A stretch of 64,000 nt of DNA from UBA6055 sp965214085 (GTDB lineage Bacteria > Chloroflexota > Anaerolineae > Aggregatilineales > Phototrophicaceae), in the NCBI GenBank assembly GCA_965214085.1, contig OZ243937.1:1364001-1428000 (forward strand), in the 5' to 3' direction. Every line of letters starts with the position of its first letter. Within the stretch, counting starts at the first letter, position 1. This document shows, one piece after another, positions 34,434-43,448 of the stretch. The position numbers and the translations under genes are program-made. The notes under the pieces are model-generated. The model saw only the letters and a list, made by a program, of their open reading frames with translations. It was not told the origin of the DNA and ran no database searches.

Positions 34434-35255
34434 CTATCCTGAGTGGTTGGGCGTCAAGGGCGTCTGCGGGCGCACAATCTGCAAGCGCTCCGGCGTCAAG
34501 CGCGCGGCCAACTCGTCCGATACCTGGTAGCCATGGCGGAATGTGCCCCAGGAGGGGCCGTAACGGAAGACGATGATACGGCGGTTCCCCGTGTTGACGC
34601 GCTCGGCCGACCCGTGACTTAAAGCGTCCACAAATAGCAGCGCATCGCCGGCCTCCATATCGATGCGTAAGGCGCCCTCTACGCCGTCAACTGAGGCCGA
34701 TTCGCCCAGCATCCGGTGCTTTTCCGCGTCGGGGTGGGGGAAGTGGGCTTTGTGGCTGGCGGGCACAACCATGGTCGCGCCATCGCCGGGCCCGATGTCC
34801 CTTAGCGCCATCAGAATATTGATCTGGCCGCAGTGAAACTCGCCGTTGTAGAAGCGGAACTGTGTGCGTTTTGTGCCTTCGTGCCCGCCCGAATGCAAGC
34901 CGATCGCCTCGCCGGGGCCGCGGATGTTGGCGAAGCACTCGTCAATAAACAGCGGACCGTGATTGTAGTCGAAGGTGTTGACGCCGCCGACAAAATATTT
35001 GACTTTGTCGATCCACGACGGGTGGTCAATCAGCCGTTCAAAGGCTGCGCCGCCTTCATAAATCTGCTGCAAATTCAGGCCGTCGTTGTCGCCATAGTTA
35101 TGCCCGTGCACGTAGCCCTTCCATTCGCCGGGCTCAATCGGCAGCAGCGCGTCAATGGCGGCGTTGATATGGGCTACTTCGTCCGCGGCCAATGCGCCCT
35201 TCAGCAACAGGAATCCGTTGAGATCAAAGAAGTAACGCTCTCTTTCCGTGACCAT
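34434..35255 (-). CDS. Phytanoyl-CoA dioxygenase family protein with HxG in place of HxD
   Basis: A 273-residue cupin-fold Fe(II)/2-oxoglutarate oxygenase-like protein. The position of the proximal metal motif reads GLHSGGHEG: His121 is kept, but the usual Asp two residues later is Gly123. Distal His214 (ALSHGSAERV) and an Arg for 2-oxoglutarate (Arg225 or Arg226) are present. HxG/HxA is seen in iron halogenases such as SyrB2 and WelO5, so the chemistry may be unusual. ATG 35255 follows GGGAGAGCGG. It is the distal gene of a leftward group with the FAD oxidoreductase and a second dioxygenase. Confidence 0.82.
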   Translation of the reverse strand: MVTERERYFFDLNGFLLLKGALAADEVAHINAAIDALLPIEPGEWKGYVHGHNYGDNDGLNLQQIYEGGAAFERLIDHPSWIDKVKYFVGGVNTFDYNHGPLFIDECFANIRGPGEAIGLHSGGHEGTKRTQFRFYNGEFHCGQINILMALRDIGPGDGATMVVPASHKAHFPHPDAEKHRMLGESASVDGVEGALRIDMEAGDALLFVDALSHGSAERVNTGNRRIIVFRYGPSWGTFRHGYQVSDELAARLTPERLQIVRPQTPLTPNHSG

Positions 35256-35286
35256 TTCCGCTCTCCCTTGGCTGCGCAGCTGCCAG

Positions 35287-37575
35287 CTATTCGTAACAAT
35301 GCACTGCAAACACGGCTGCTGGAATGTCGCCGTGGCACTGCGTGATTTCCAGCGTCAGCGCGTCGGTATCCACCGGTCGCTCGAATTCGATCGTGTTCAC
35401 CGTCTGATGATTGTCCTTGGCTTCCGCCAGAATTTCGCCCGCGCCATCGCTGATGCGATAGTGCTTAACGGCAAAGGGCATGACCGCCTCAGGGTGCCCT
35501 CGCAGCGTGGTTTCCATCGCATGGTCAAAATCCGTATCAAACATGAGGGTCACTTTTTGTATGAACTGCGGGACGAGCCACTTGATATCCAGTTGCGGCG
35601 CCGGATCCAACGGGTCCGCGACCCAGGCATTGGCTTGGGAGCTGGGCCGAGCGACGCCGTTAAATATATTCCGCGCGTCGAAGCCGTTTATGGGCGGCAT
35701 AAATGTCATGGCAAGGTTATGGCCTGAGGGCCGGCGCGGCGGCGTCCAGAATTCGAAACTCTCCACGCCGATATCTTGCGGCGGCGTTTGCGTCCGGCGA
35801 TATTGCAGCGCCAGCAAGCCACTGACGCGCATCTGGCTCAGATGCAATTGGACTGACGGGTTCTCCATGACGCAGACAAAAACATAGCGACCGTCGTCAA
35901 TCAACTGGTCAAAGTCGAGGTCGATCAGCTGATTGTCGCCCGCCGGCAAGTCGATACGCAGCGACTTCAAGACGACATCGGGGCTGTGGTTGTCCACTTT
36001 GCTGCTCATACGCAGCTCAACGTTGAGTGCCGTCGCAACGGCGGCGTCAACCGTGATGGTCATGCGCGGCACGCGACCACGCTGCAAGGGCAGCATCTGG
36101 GCGTAGGGCCGGTCCAGAATCTGGAGCGGGCCATCGCCCGGCAGGCTCTCCAGGCAAAGTTTGCTTGAGGCCGTCACGCTGGCTTGCCTGACCAGGTTAG
36201 CTTCATCATCCAACTTGAATTGCGGAATATAGCCGCCGACGCGCTGCAAATCTCGCTGGAGCCGCTTGACTTGTTCGGGTTGAGCGATATCGCGCGGCAG
36301 CAAATCGCCCTGAATGCAGCGCGCCGCCGCCATACCGACCGATTGCGCTGCGGCGGCCAGGGTCAGCATGACGCGGGTCGAGCCGAAGGCCACGTGCGAG
36401 GCGCTCATAATGCGGCCCGCGATAAAGAGGTTGCGGATATTCTTGCTGTATTGCGTACGATAAGGCACTTGATAAACACCCTTGGCATGCCATTGGTCGC
36501 AGCCGGGCAGCTCGCTGAAAACGCCGTCCGCCGGGTGCAGGTCGATCGACCAGCCGCCGAATGAGATGGCATCGTAGTGCTGGCGCTGCTCGATGACATC
36601 TTGCTGGGTCATCATATAATCGCCTTCAAAGCGCCGGCTCTCGCGTTTGCCCGGGATATGCCCCACCCATTCCAGCGTCAGCGTCTCGGCCTCGGGGAAT
36701 TCGCCTGAATTCTTGATGTAATTCCAGACGCCGTAGACCACCTTCCACAACTGCCACTTTATGGTCTCCGTCTCGTGCACCGTGTCCAGGCGTCCGCCGT
36801 ATTCAATCCACCATAAGCGGCAGCCGTCAATAGCCGAGTTGAAGCTACGGAAGCGGGGGATTGCCGTAATATCGTCCAGCGCATAACTCGGCGGCACAAA
36901 CTTGACCGGCTCGCCGATATCCTTGCTGTAGAAATAGATCGAATGGCCGAGCAAGTAGCCGTATTCTTCGCTCGGCGCGAACTTCTCGCCGAATTCGTCG
37001 CGTGATTCCGCGCCCATACGGAAGGCGGCGCCGGCTTGAAAGGCGACAATGCCATCGCCGGAAGCATCACAGAAGAGCGGCGCGTAAAGTTCATACTGCG
37101 TTGAATTCTGACTGCAGAAGGCCGTCACAGACTCGATTGTCTCGCCATCCGATTTGCGCAGGCTGACGGCGGCCGTATTAAGCAGCAGCGTAATATTCTC
37201 CTCTTCGACAACTTTTTCCAGCAGGATGGTATCAAAGATAAGCGCGTTGCCTTCTTTGTTGCGGTACATATTCTCGACCAGAATCTCATCGATGACCCCG
37301 CCCTCGCGCGCCCAGCGGTTGTTGTTGTTCATATGCGAGGTAGCGCCTAATGCCCACAGCCTGACCTCGCTGCTGGCGTTGCCGCCCAAGACCGGGCGGT
37401 CTTGCACCAGCGCGACTTTAATGCCGGCGCGCGCAGCTGTGATAGCCGCGCAAGTCCCCGCCAGCCCGCCACCGACAATGACCAGATCGCAGTCGATGCG
37501 CACGGTCTGCGGCGGGCGGGCCTGCGCCGAGAATGGCTCGCTCAGCATGCGGGGGATTTGGTTGTCTTGCTTCAT
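35287..37575 (-). CDS. FAD-dependent oxidoreductase with C-terminal beta-rich domain
   Basis: A 762-residue flavoprotein of the FAD_oxidored type. The dinucleotide-binding motif VGGGLAGTCAA starts near residue 34, GGNASSEVRLW at 64-74 is characteristic of the family, and DASGDGIVAFQAGA and a second FAD contact GRIMSASHVAFGSTR follow. Beyond about residue 550 there is a beta-rich region of about 200 residues, possibly carbohydrate-binding. No signal peptide is seen. Close homologues often lie beside sugar transporters; oxidation of a sugar hydroxyl is a plausible role (inference). It is 31 bp from the upstream end of the dioxygenase gene. Confidence 0.85.
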   Translation of the reverse strand: MKQDNQIPRMLSEPFSAQARPPQTVRIDCDLVIVGGGLAGTCAAITAARAGIKVALVQDRPVLGGNASSEVRLWALGATSHMNNNNRWAREGGVIDEILVENMYRNKEGNALIFDTILLEKVVEEENITLLLNTAAVSLRKSDGETIESVTAFCSQNSTQYELYAPLFCDASGDGIVAFQAGAAFRMGAESRDEFGEKFAPSEEYGYLLGHSIYFYSKDIGEPVKFVPPSYALDDITAIPRFRSFNSAIDGCRLWWIEYGGRLDTVHETETIKWQLWKVVYGVWNYIKNSGEFPEAETLTLEWVGHIPGKRESRRFEGDYMMTQQDVIEQRQHYDAISFGGWSIDLHPADGVFSELPGCDQWHAKGVYQVPYRTQYSKNIRNLFIAGRIMSASHVAFGSTRVMLTLAAAAQSVGMAAARCIQGDLLPRDIAQPEQVKRLQRDLQRVGGYIPQFKLDDEANLVRQASVTASSKLCLESLPGDGPLQILDRPYAQMLPLQRGRVPRMTITVDAAVATALNVELRMSSKVDNHSPDVVLKSLRIDLPAGDNQLIDLDFDQLIDDGRYVFVCVMENPSVQLHLSQMRVSGLLALQYRRTQTPPQDIGVESFEFWTPPRRPSGHNLAMTFMPPINGFDARNIFNGVARPSSQANAWVADPLDPAPQLDIKWLVPQFIQKVTLMFDTDFDHAMETTLRGHPEAVMPFAVKHYRISDGAGEILAEAKDNHQTVNTIEFERPVDTDALTLEITQCHGDIPAAVFAVHCYE

Positions 37576-37637
37576 GTTTCGCTCCTGTTTTGACAGCGTT
37601 ACACTTCCGCTTGCTTGCTTTGCCGACTGCCTTGCAG

Positions 37638-38486
37638 TTACAGCCCGTGCCGGTCGGGCTCAACACCGTGCTCGGCGCACCATTCGTTCAGCGGATTAAA
37701 ACCGCCGCTGGGCTGGAACTCAAGCGTGTCGTCAACTTCCTCGCCAAGCAAATAGCGTTCGATGTCGTTCAGCTTGTCAATAAAAGACGCATCCTGTTTG
37801 ACATAGTCCATCGGCTTCAGCCAGCGATAGCAATAGCCGATCATCACTGCCTTGCGCGTAAATGCGCTGAAGTTCGGCGCGCCGGCGTGCCAGGTGCGAT
37901 ACTCGAAAATGACACAATCCCCCGGATTCAGCAGTGGCTCCAGCGCGTTGACCGGGTCGGCAGCGCCCTCGGGTATGTCGATTCGCTCCGTCAGCTGATT
38001 GCTGCCCGGCGCCAACATGGTCACGCCCGAGTTGGGCTCGCTCAAATCAGTCAGATAAAAGGCGCACTTCAGCCCCAGCCGCGGGTAGTTGCCCTGACCC
38101 AAGTCCAGCTGGGTGCGGCCGCCGTCGCGGTGCCAGCCGGGCTGTCTTAAGCTGTCAGGCGTACTGGGCGGGTCGGGATGGCGATAGATGAGGTGGCTGG
38201 TGGAAAGCTGCAAATTGGAGCCCAGCAACTGGATGACCAGCGGCAGGGTAATCTCGTTAGTCAGCAGCGGAATGAAGGCATCGTCCAGCACGATGCAATT
38301 GCGGAATCCGTCATAATATTCACTGGTCTGATAGCGATTCAAACGCTCGTCCGTGGCGATGAGCCGGTCTCCGGCTTCGATCAAGCGGCCAATCAGAGCC
38401 TGATCCAGCGCGTTGTGTACGATGAGGTAGCCCTCGTCACGAAATTGACGGCGCTGCTCATCAGTTAATTCGACAAAACCATTCAT
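37638..38486 (-). CDS. Phytanoyl-CoA dioxygenase family protein (canonical HxD)
   Basis: A 282-residue Fe(II)/2-oxoglutarate-dependent oxygenase. It has a complete facial triad: His119 and Asp121 in GWHRDGG, and His200 in YRTWHAG. Arg211 fits the 2-oxoglutarate salt bridge. It hydroxylates an unknown substrate. CAGGAGAAG precedes ATG 38486. It lies 62 bp upstream of the FAD oxidoreductase and contrasts with the HxG homologue at 34434, so the cluster holds one normal and one altered member. Confidence 0.88.
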   Translation of the reverse strand: MNGFVELTDEQRRQFRDEGYLIVHNALDQALIGRLIEAGDRLIATDERLNRYQTSEYYDGFRNCIVLDDAFIPLLTNEITLPLVIQLLGSNLQLSTSHLIYRHPDPPSTPDSLRQPGWHRDGGRTQLDLGQGNYPRLGLKCAFYLTDLSEPNSGVTMLAPGSNQLTERIDIPEGAADPVNALEPLLNPGDCVIFEYRTWHAGAPNFSAFTRKAVMIGYCYRWLKPMDYVKQDASFIDKLNDIERYLLGEEVDDTLEFQPSGGFNPLNEWCAEHGVEPDRHGL

Positions 38487-38524
38487 GCGGCTTCTCCTGA
38501 AAATGCCCTAAGTTTGGCTTGCTG

Positions 38525-39910
38525 CTAAGTATAGGTGAAGTACGCCGTGGCGACACATTTCTGCTCGCTGCGAAGTCGCGCCCAATGCGCGCTGTAGCCC
38601 GGCGCGAAGGCATGATGCTGATAACCCTGCGCCTCAACGGTAAAGCTGCCGTAGCGCTTCCACTTGCCATTGCCCAAGAAATCGACTTCAAGCGTGAAGT
38701 CGGTTGGGCTGTCGCTGTCGTTGCTCAGGTGCAGCGTTTTATGGTCGAAACCGGTCATCAGATAAGGGTCGGATGTCTCGCCGGCGCTGAGCTTGTCTTC
38801 CCACCAGACGCCGCCCCAGCCGGCCGGCTTGCCGAATTGCCAGAGGTCGTCCGTCTTGCCGAAGTACAAGCCCGACTGCGGCTCGCCCGCCAAATGGTTG
38901 GCGCCATGATGCGGGCTGGCATTATCCGAACCCAGCACCAACATGCCGCGATAGGTGCAGAAATCGCCATGCACCCAGAGATGCGTCGAAATCGGGCGGA
39001 TGCCCCAGATGTGATTCTCGTAAGCCCAGGGCGACAGCTCATAGAACATGCCGTGGCAATCCATGATGAAACGTTCGTGGTCGACTTCGCGGATGCGCGG
39101 CCACTCCGTCTGCCACATGTGGTCGAAACAGTGGCTGGCTTTGGGTAAGCGATAGCGCTTCCACTCGCCATTGGCTTCTGTGAAAACTTGCAAAATCGCC
39201 GAGCGCTTGTCCCAGCCCATAGCGAAAATCGTGCCGGCGAAATCGCCGCGGCCATTCACCTCGATGAACGGGTTTCGCTCAATGATGGTCCATTGCTCGC
39301 CGTCCCACTCCGCCAGGCGGCCCGCCGCTTCGTCCCCGCTGAAATCGCGCTCGTCATAGCTGTTGTTCGCCACCACAACTCGCCCGAAGTTGCTGTAAGC
39401 CGCCTTGAAATGCGCGTACTGATGGTCCGGCACACCCAGCTCCACCGTGAGGTCGGCCAGGAGAGTCGTCTTTAGGCTGTGCACATTCATCTCATAGAAT
39501 TCGCCCTCCATGCCCAACATGTAAACCATGTCGTTGGGGCGCGTGAGATGGCGCATGGTCGAGCAGATCCGCACTTCCACCAGGTCCGGCACAGTGCGCA
39601 CATTGCCGGACGCGTCAATGACATGCGGCCCGATGATGAGCTGGTTGGACTGCCAATGCACCATGCGATTGGTGTAAGTGCCGACGTAACTGGCTGGATG
39701 CTTTTTCATTTCCAGCTGCTCGTTTATAGAGAACAGTCCCGTGCCGACGCCGCTGGCTGATTTATGCGAGACGTAGGTGACCAGCCAGAGTTTGTCGGCC
39801 CAAGCCATCATCGCGCCGACGCCGCATTCGCTGCGGGGCGGGCCCAACTCCGCTGTCAGCGCCAGGTGAGGGAATACGCCGCTTGCGTTCAAATACTGAT
39901 TGGATGCCAT
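38525..39910 (-). CDS. Conserved-looking unknown protein, possibly a beta-propeller
   Basis: A 461-residue protein not matched to a named family. It consists of repeated short beta-type segments rich in Trp, Gly and Asp (LAEWDGEQW, FGKTDDLWQFG, AMGWDKRS), suggesting a propeller. Conspicuous motifs are ASHCFDHMWQTEWPR and DCHGMFYELSPWAY. No signal peptide or membrane segment is seen. It sits 38 bp upstream of the canonical dioxygenase in the same direction, so it probably acts on the same substrate. Function unknown. Confidence 0.7.
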   Translation of the reverse strand: MASNQYLNASGVFPHLALTAELGPPRSECGVGAMMAWADKLWLVTYVSHKSASGVGTGLFSINEQLEMKKHPASYVGTYTNRMVHWQSNQLIIGPHVIDASGNVRTVPDLVEVRICSTMRHLTRPNDMVYMLGMEGEFYEMNVHSLKTTLLADLTVELGVPDHQYAHFKAAYSNFGRVVVANNSYDERDFSGDEAAGRLAEWDGEQWTIIERNPFIEVNGRGDFAGTIFAMGWDKRSAILQVFTEANGEWKRYRLPKASHCFDHMWQTEWPRIREVDHERFIMDCHGMFYELSPWAYENHIWGIRPISTHLWVHGDFCTYRGMLVLGSDNASPHHGANHLAGEPQSGLYFGKTDDLWQFGKPAGWGGVWWEDKLSAGETSDPYLMTGFDHKTLHLSNDSDSPTDFTLEVDFLGNGKWKRYGSFTVEAQGYQHHAFAPGYSAHWARLRSEQKCVATAYFTYT

Positions 39911-40037
39911 GCCCTGTCACTTTCCGTTTGAGCTGGAATAGATGTGTTCTTGATTTGCTGCTGGATGGCTCTTGACCGGCAGCCAGCGCGCGCAAAGATA
40001 AAGCGTATTTTGGGATGCGCGTCCATAGGACTTCGTC

Positions 40038-40931
40038 TTAGCCCTTTAAGCCGGAGATATTCGCGCCCTGGATGAATTGCTTCTGGAAGAGGAAAAACAC
40101 AATCAATACCGGCAGCACCATCATGGTTGATGCCGCCATCTGCTGGTTGTAGATGCCGCCTTGCCCCGGCAAAGACGTGAACTTGTAGAGCCCAACTGCC
40201 AGCGTATGCAAATCCGGGTCTTTCAGGTAAATCAGGGGGCCGAGAAAATCATTCCAACTATTCTGGAAGCTCAAAATAGCGATGACGACGATAGCCGGCT
40301 TGGCCAGCGGAATCATGACCTGCGTGAAGATGCGCACTTCACTGGCGCCGTCAATCTTAGCGGCATCAAGCAAGTCTTGTGGAATGCCCAGGAAGAATTG
40401 CCGGCAAATGAAGATGTAGAAGGCGTTGCCAAAGAAAGCGGGCACAATCAGCGGGTAGAAGGTGTCGATCCAACCGATGGCCTCATAAGCGGCGTAGACC
40501 GGTATCAGTCGCACGGCGAAGGGCAGCATCAAAGTCGCCAGCAGAATCAAGAACAAGGTATCTCTAAAGGGGAAGCGGAAACGCGCGAAACCGTAAGCGA
40601 CAATCGTGCAGGAACCGATGTCGCCAATAATAGAGAATACGGTGATGAGCATGGTGTTGCGGAAGGTCGTGCCGAAGTTCCAGAATTCCAGCGCATCGGT
40701 AAAGTTCTCCGGCATCCAAACGCGCGGGATCCACTGCACCGGGAATACGCCAACTTGATCCAGGGGCATGAAGGACGACATGAACATCCAAAACAGCGGC
40801 GCCAGGAACCACAGGCTCATCACAATCAGCAGCCCGTACAGCAGGACGCGCCCGACGATTCGCGTCAGCCGGTAAACCAGGTCCCTTTCAAAGAAACCCT
40901 GTTGAACCATGCTTGCCTCAGGCGCCCTCAT
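40038..40931 (-). CDS. Sugar ABC transporter permease, MalG type
   Basis: A 297-residue permease with about six hydrophobic segments. The EAA loop reads DAAKIDGASEVRIFTQVMIP. ATG 40931 overlaps the stop of the upstream permease as ATGA; the alternative start at 40907 gives eight residues less. It is the last gene of the leftward transporter operon and lies about 130 bp upstream of the possible propeller gene. Confidence 0.9.
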   Translation of the reverse strand: MRAPEASMVQQGFFERDLVYRLTRIVGRVLLYGLLIVMSLWFLAPLFWMFMSSFMPLDQVGVFPVQWIPRVWMPENFTDALEFWNFGTTFRNTMLITVFSIIGDIGSCTIVAYGFARFRFPFRDTLFLILLATLMLPFAVRLIPVYAAYEAIGWIDTFYPLIVPAFFGNAFYIFICRQFFLGIPQDLLDAAKIDGASEVRIFTQVMIPLAKPAIVVIAILSFQNSWNDFLGPLIYLKDPDLHTLAVGLYKFTSLPGQGGIYNQQMAASTMMVLPVLIVFFLFQKQFIQGANISGLKG

Positions 40932-41902
40932 TCACCGTCCTCCCCGCCTTGATAAAAGACCCAGCGCTGTGATGTCGTCACTATGAAAGCAGTGAAGACA
41001 AAGATGATCATGAAAAGTATCCAAGCCAGCGCCGCCGAGTAGCCCATCTGCGGCGGCAAATACTGAAAGGCGTGGTCAAACAGGTGCAGCACGTAAGTTC
41101 TTGTGGCGTCCCTTGGCCCGCCCGTGCCGTCAGTCATGATGAAAACTTGCGTAAAGACCTGAAAGGCACTGATGATATTGATGAGGATATTCAGATAAAT
41201 CGTCGGCGTCATCAAGGGAATGGTCACGCGAATCAGGCGCTGGAATACATTGGCGCCGTCGATTTTCGCCGCGTCATAATACTCTTCCGGTATGCCCTGC
41301 AGGCCCGCCAAAAAGATGACCATCGTCACGCCGACCCAGGTCGTGCTCATGATTAGATAGCCGATCATGGCGATATCGGGATCGGCAAACCAGCGGAAAC
41401 GCGGCAAGCCAATCGCGTACAGCAGCGAGTTGAGCAGGCCCGCGCGCGCGTTGAGCACATACAGCCAAATAACGGACAGCGCCACAATCGGCACGACCGA
41501 CGGCAAATAAAAGAGCGTGCGCCACAAGCCGAGGAAGCGCACTTTCAGGTTCAGCAGCAGCGCCAGCGCGAAGCCCAGCACAATGCGAATCGCGACCGAG
41601 CCGACGACATACACGGCCGTGTTTCTTAATGACTTCAAGAAAAGCGGGTCATCGGTGAAGATGTTGCTGTAGTGTTCAAGCCCAATCCATACAGGCGGCT
41701 GAACGATATTATATTTTGTGAAGCTCAGCAGAAACGAAGCGATGAAGGGAAACAGCGAAAACAGCAGGACGCCAACAATCCAGGGGCTGATGAAGAGTAA
41801 GCCCATTCTGGCTTCACGCTTGCGCATAGGCGACAAGTCGCTCCAGCGTTCCCGCCGGCGACCGCGCAATGCGCTGAATTGCGAGCCAAATGAGGTGGCC
41901 AT
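40928..41902 (-). CDS. Sugar ABC transporter permease, MalF type
   Basis: A 324-residue permease with about six membrane segments. The loop DAAKIDGANVFQRLIRVTIP near residue 225 is the ATPase contact. The N-terminal 40 residues are hydrophilic and Arg-rich. It follows the binding-protein gene after a stem-loop (41940-41961) and is translationally coupled to the second permease. No ATPase gene is in the cluster. Confidence 0.9.
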   Translation of the reverse strand: MATSFGSQFSALRGRRRERWSDLSPMRKREARMGLLFISPWIVGVLLFSLFPFIASFLLSFTKYNIVQPPVWIGLEHYSNIFTDDPLFLKSLRNTAVYVVGSVAIRIVLGFALALLLNLKVRFLGLWRTLFYLPSVVPIVALSVIWLYVLNARAGLLNSLLYAIGLPRFRWFADPDIAMIGYLIMSTTWVGVTMVIFLAGLQGIPEEYYDAAKIDGANVFQRLIRVTIPLMTPTIYLNILINIISAFQVFTQVFIMTDGTGGPRDATRTYVLHLFDHAFQYLPPQMGYSAALAWILFMIIFVFTAFIVTTSQRWVFYQGGEDGE

Positions 41903-41939
41903 TTTTTATCTGCTGGTCTAGTTGCTGTAGAAGCAGGTA

Positions 41940-41961
41940 TGGGACATCAGCCGATGCCCCA
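41940..41961 (-). promoter_or_regulatory. Intercistronic stem-loop between binding protein and permease
   Basis: TGGGACATC and GATGCCCCA pair (9 positions, one A-C mismatch) around AGCC. It starts 20 bp after the binding-protein stop and ends about 38 bp before the permease gene. Confidence 0.6.
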
Positions 41962-41981
41962 CACCGCAGTTGTGGCTCGGT

Positions 41982-43310
41982 CTAGCCGTATTCTTCCCAG
42001 AATGCGTCCAGCAAGCCTTGAATCTCGTCTTCAGCGCTTGCCAGCGCGTCTTCGATAGAACTGTCGCCGAAGAGCACATCTTCAACCATGCGGTTGATGA
42101 TTTGATTGGCTTCCGGCTGGACCGGCGAAACAGTGACCAAGTTATCCAATGCTGCAACGCCTAACAGCGATTCAGCCCGCGGATGCACGACGCCGTCTTT
42201 CTCGTAGCCATTGCACTCGACCAGCGGCGACGGACGCTGCTGCTGTTGAATGAACCAGCAAGCGCCCTTGTCATCAATCTCTGTCGTCAGCCACTTGACC
42301 AGTTGCCAAGCCTCATCAGGATGAGCCGCGTTCTTGGGGATCATATATCCCCAGCCGCCATGCGCGCCACCGCGCCGTCCCGGGTCGCCCATGGGGCCGT
42401 GTGGAATCGGCGCTACATCATAGTTCAAGGTCTCGGCATGGTCTTCCACTTGGAAGAGTGTCCAGGAACCGTTGATCTCAATCGAGACCAAGCCTTGAAT
42501 CAAGGGACCTTGATCGAATTCGCCGGCCATTTCCCAGAAGGCATTCAGCTCTTCAATGCCGTAGTTGATCTCCGCCATCTTCTGCATGAAGTCCAGCGCC
42601 TGAACGCCAGCTTCGTTATTGATGGTAATAGTACGCAGATCAGCGCTGATCCAATCTTGACCATTGGCATTCAGCCAAGTGAGGAAGGCGCCAGGGCCAC
42701 TGGTAGACTGCGTGTTGACACCCACGCGCTCCAAGAAGCTGCCATCGCCGAGGCGCAAAGTCTCCGCGACGTCCAGCATCGCGTCCCAAGTCTGAGGGAA
42801 TTCTTCAATGCCGGCTTCAGCAAAGTGATCAACGTTGTACCAGGCGATGCTGAAAGCGCCGCCACCCGGCAGCGGCAGCATCCAGGTCTTGCCGTTGAAT
42901 TGGGTGCCGGCAAATTCGGACGCGTGGAAAATCTCCGGGTCGATGCCATCAGCCGCCATGTAATCGTCCAGCGGGATGATCGATTCTGTGGCGGCGAAGA
43001 AGGGCAGATCGTGCCGGCCGAACATGGTCACATCAGGCGGATTGCCGGCGGCGATAGCGGCCAGCAGATTCTGCAGGCGGTTATCCCAGGGCAAGAAAAC
43101 GTTGTCGACGCAGATGCCGGGGTTGGCGTCTTCAAATGCGGCTACTTGCTCTTCCATAAGCGGGATGCGATTGCCGCCCCAGTGATGCCAATAGGTCAAG
43201 GTCACATCGCCCTCGCAGTCGGGGTTCTGCGCCGAAACCGTCATGGATAACGGCATGACCGCCAGGACGATAACCGTCACAAATAACATAAGCGTTGCTT
43301 TCTTAAGCAC
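41982..43310 (-). CDS. Carbohydrate ABC transporter substrate-binding protein
   Basis: A 442-residue extracellular solute-binding protein starting at GTG 43310 with AGGAG 7 nt upstream. The Sec signal peptide ends near TVSAQN. LTYWHHWGGNR, at the start of the mature chain, is typical of oligosaccharide-binding members. It heads the operon SBP-permease-permease, with a promoter at 43397-43425. The substrate is presumably processed by the oxygenase/FAD cluster downstream (inference from proximity). Confidence 0.9.
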   Translation of the reverse strand: MLKKATLMLFVTVIVLAVMPLSMTVSAQNPDCEGDVTLTYWHHWGGNRIPLMEEQVAAFEDANPGICVDNVFLPWDNRLQNLLAAIAAGNPPDVTMFGRHDLPFFAATESIIPLDDYMAADGIDPEIFHASEFAGTQFNGKTWMLPLPGGGAFSIAWYNVDHFAEAGIEEFPQTWDAMLDVAETLRLGDGSFLERVGVNTQSTSGPGAFLTWLNANGQDWISADLRTITINNEAGVQALDFMQKMAEINYGIEELNAFWEMAGEFDQGPLIQGLVSIEINGSWTLFQVEDHAETLNYDVAPIPHGPMGDPGRRGGAHGGWGYMIPKNAAHPDEAWQLVKWLTTEIDDKGACWFIQQQQRPSPLVECNGYEKDGVVHPRAESLLGVAALDNLVTVSPVQPEANQIINRMVEDVLFGDSSIEDALASAEDEIQGLLDAFWEEYG

Positions 43311-43396
43311 GATATTCTCCTTTCATCGTGAGTACAGATTCGCAGGATTGCGATTTCTTCAGGATGCGACAAACTCTCCAGAGGCATCCCGCAACT

Positions 43397-43425
43397 AAGA
43401 TAAAACGAATTGAACAATAATGCAA
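43397..43425 (-). promoter_or_regulatory. Promoter of the third sugar ABC operon
   Basis: Reading leftward: TTGCAT (43420-43425), a 17-nt spacer and TATCTT (43397-43402). The leader is about 80 nt. No MITE copy is next to this promoter. Confidence 0.6.
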
Positions 43426-43448
43426 AATCCAATTATCGCAGCAGCCGC

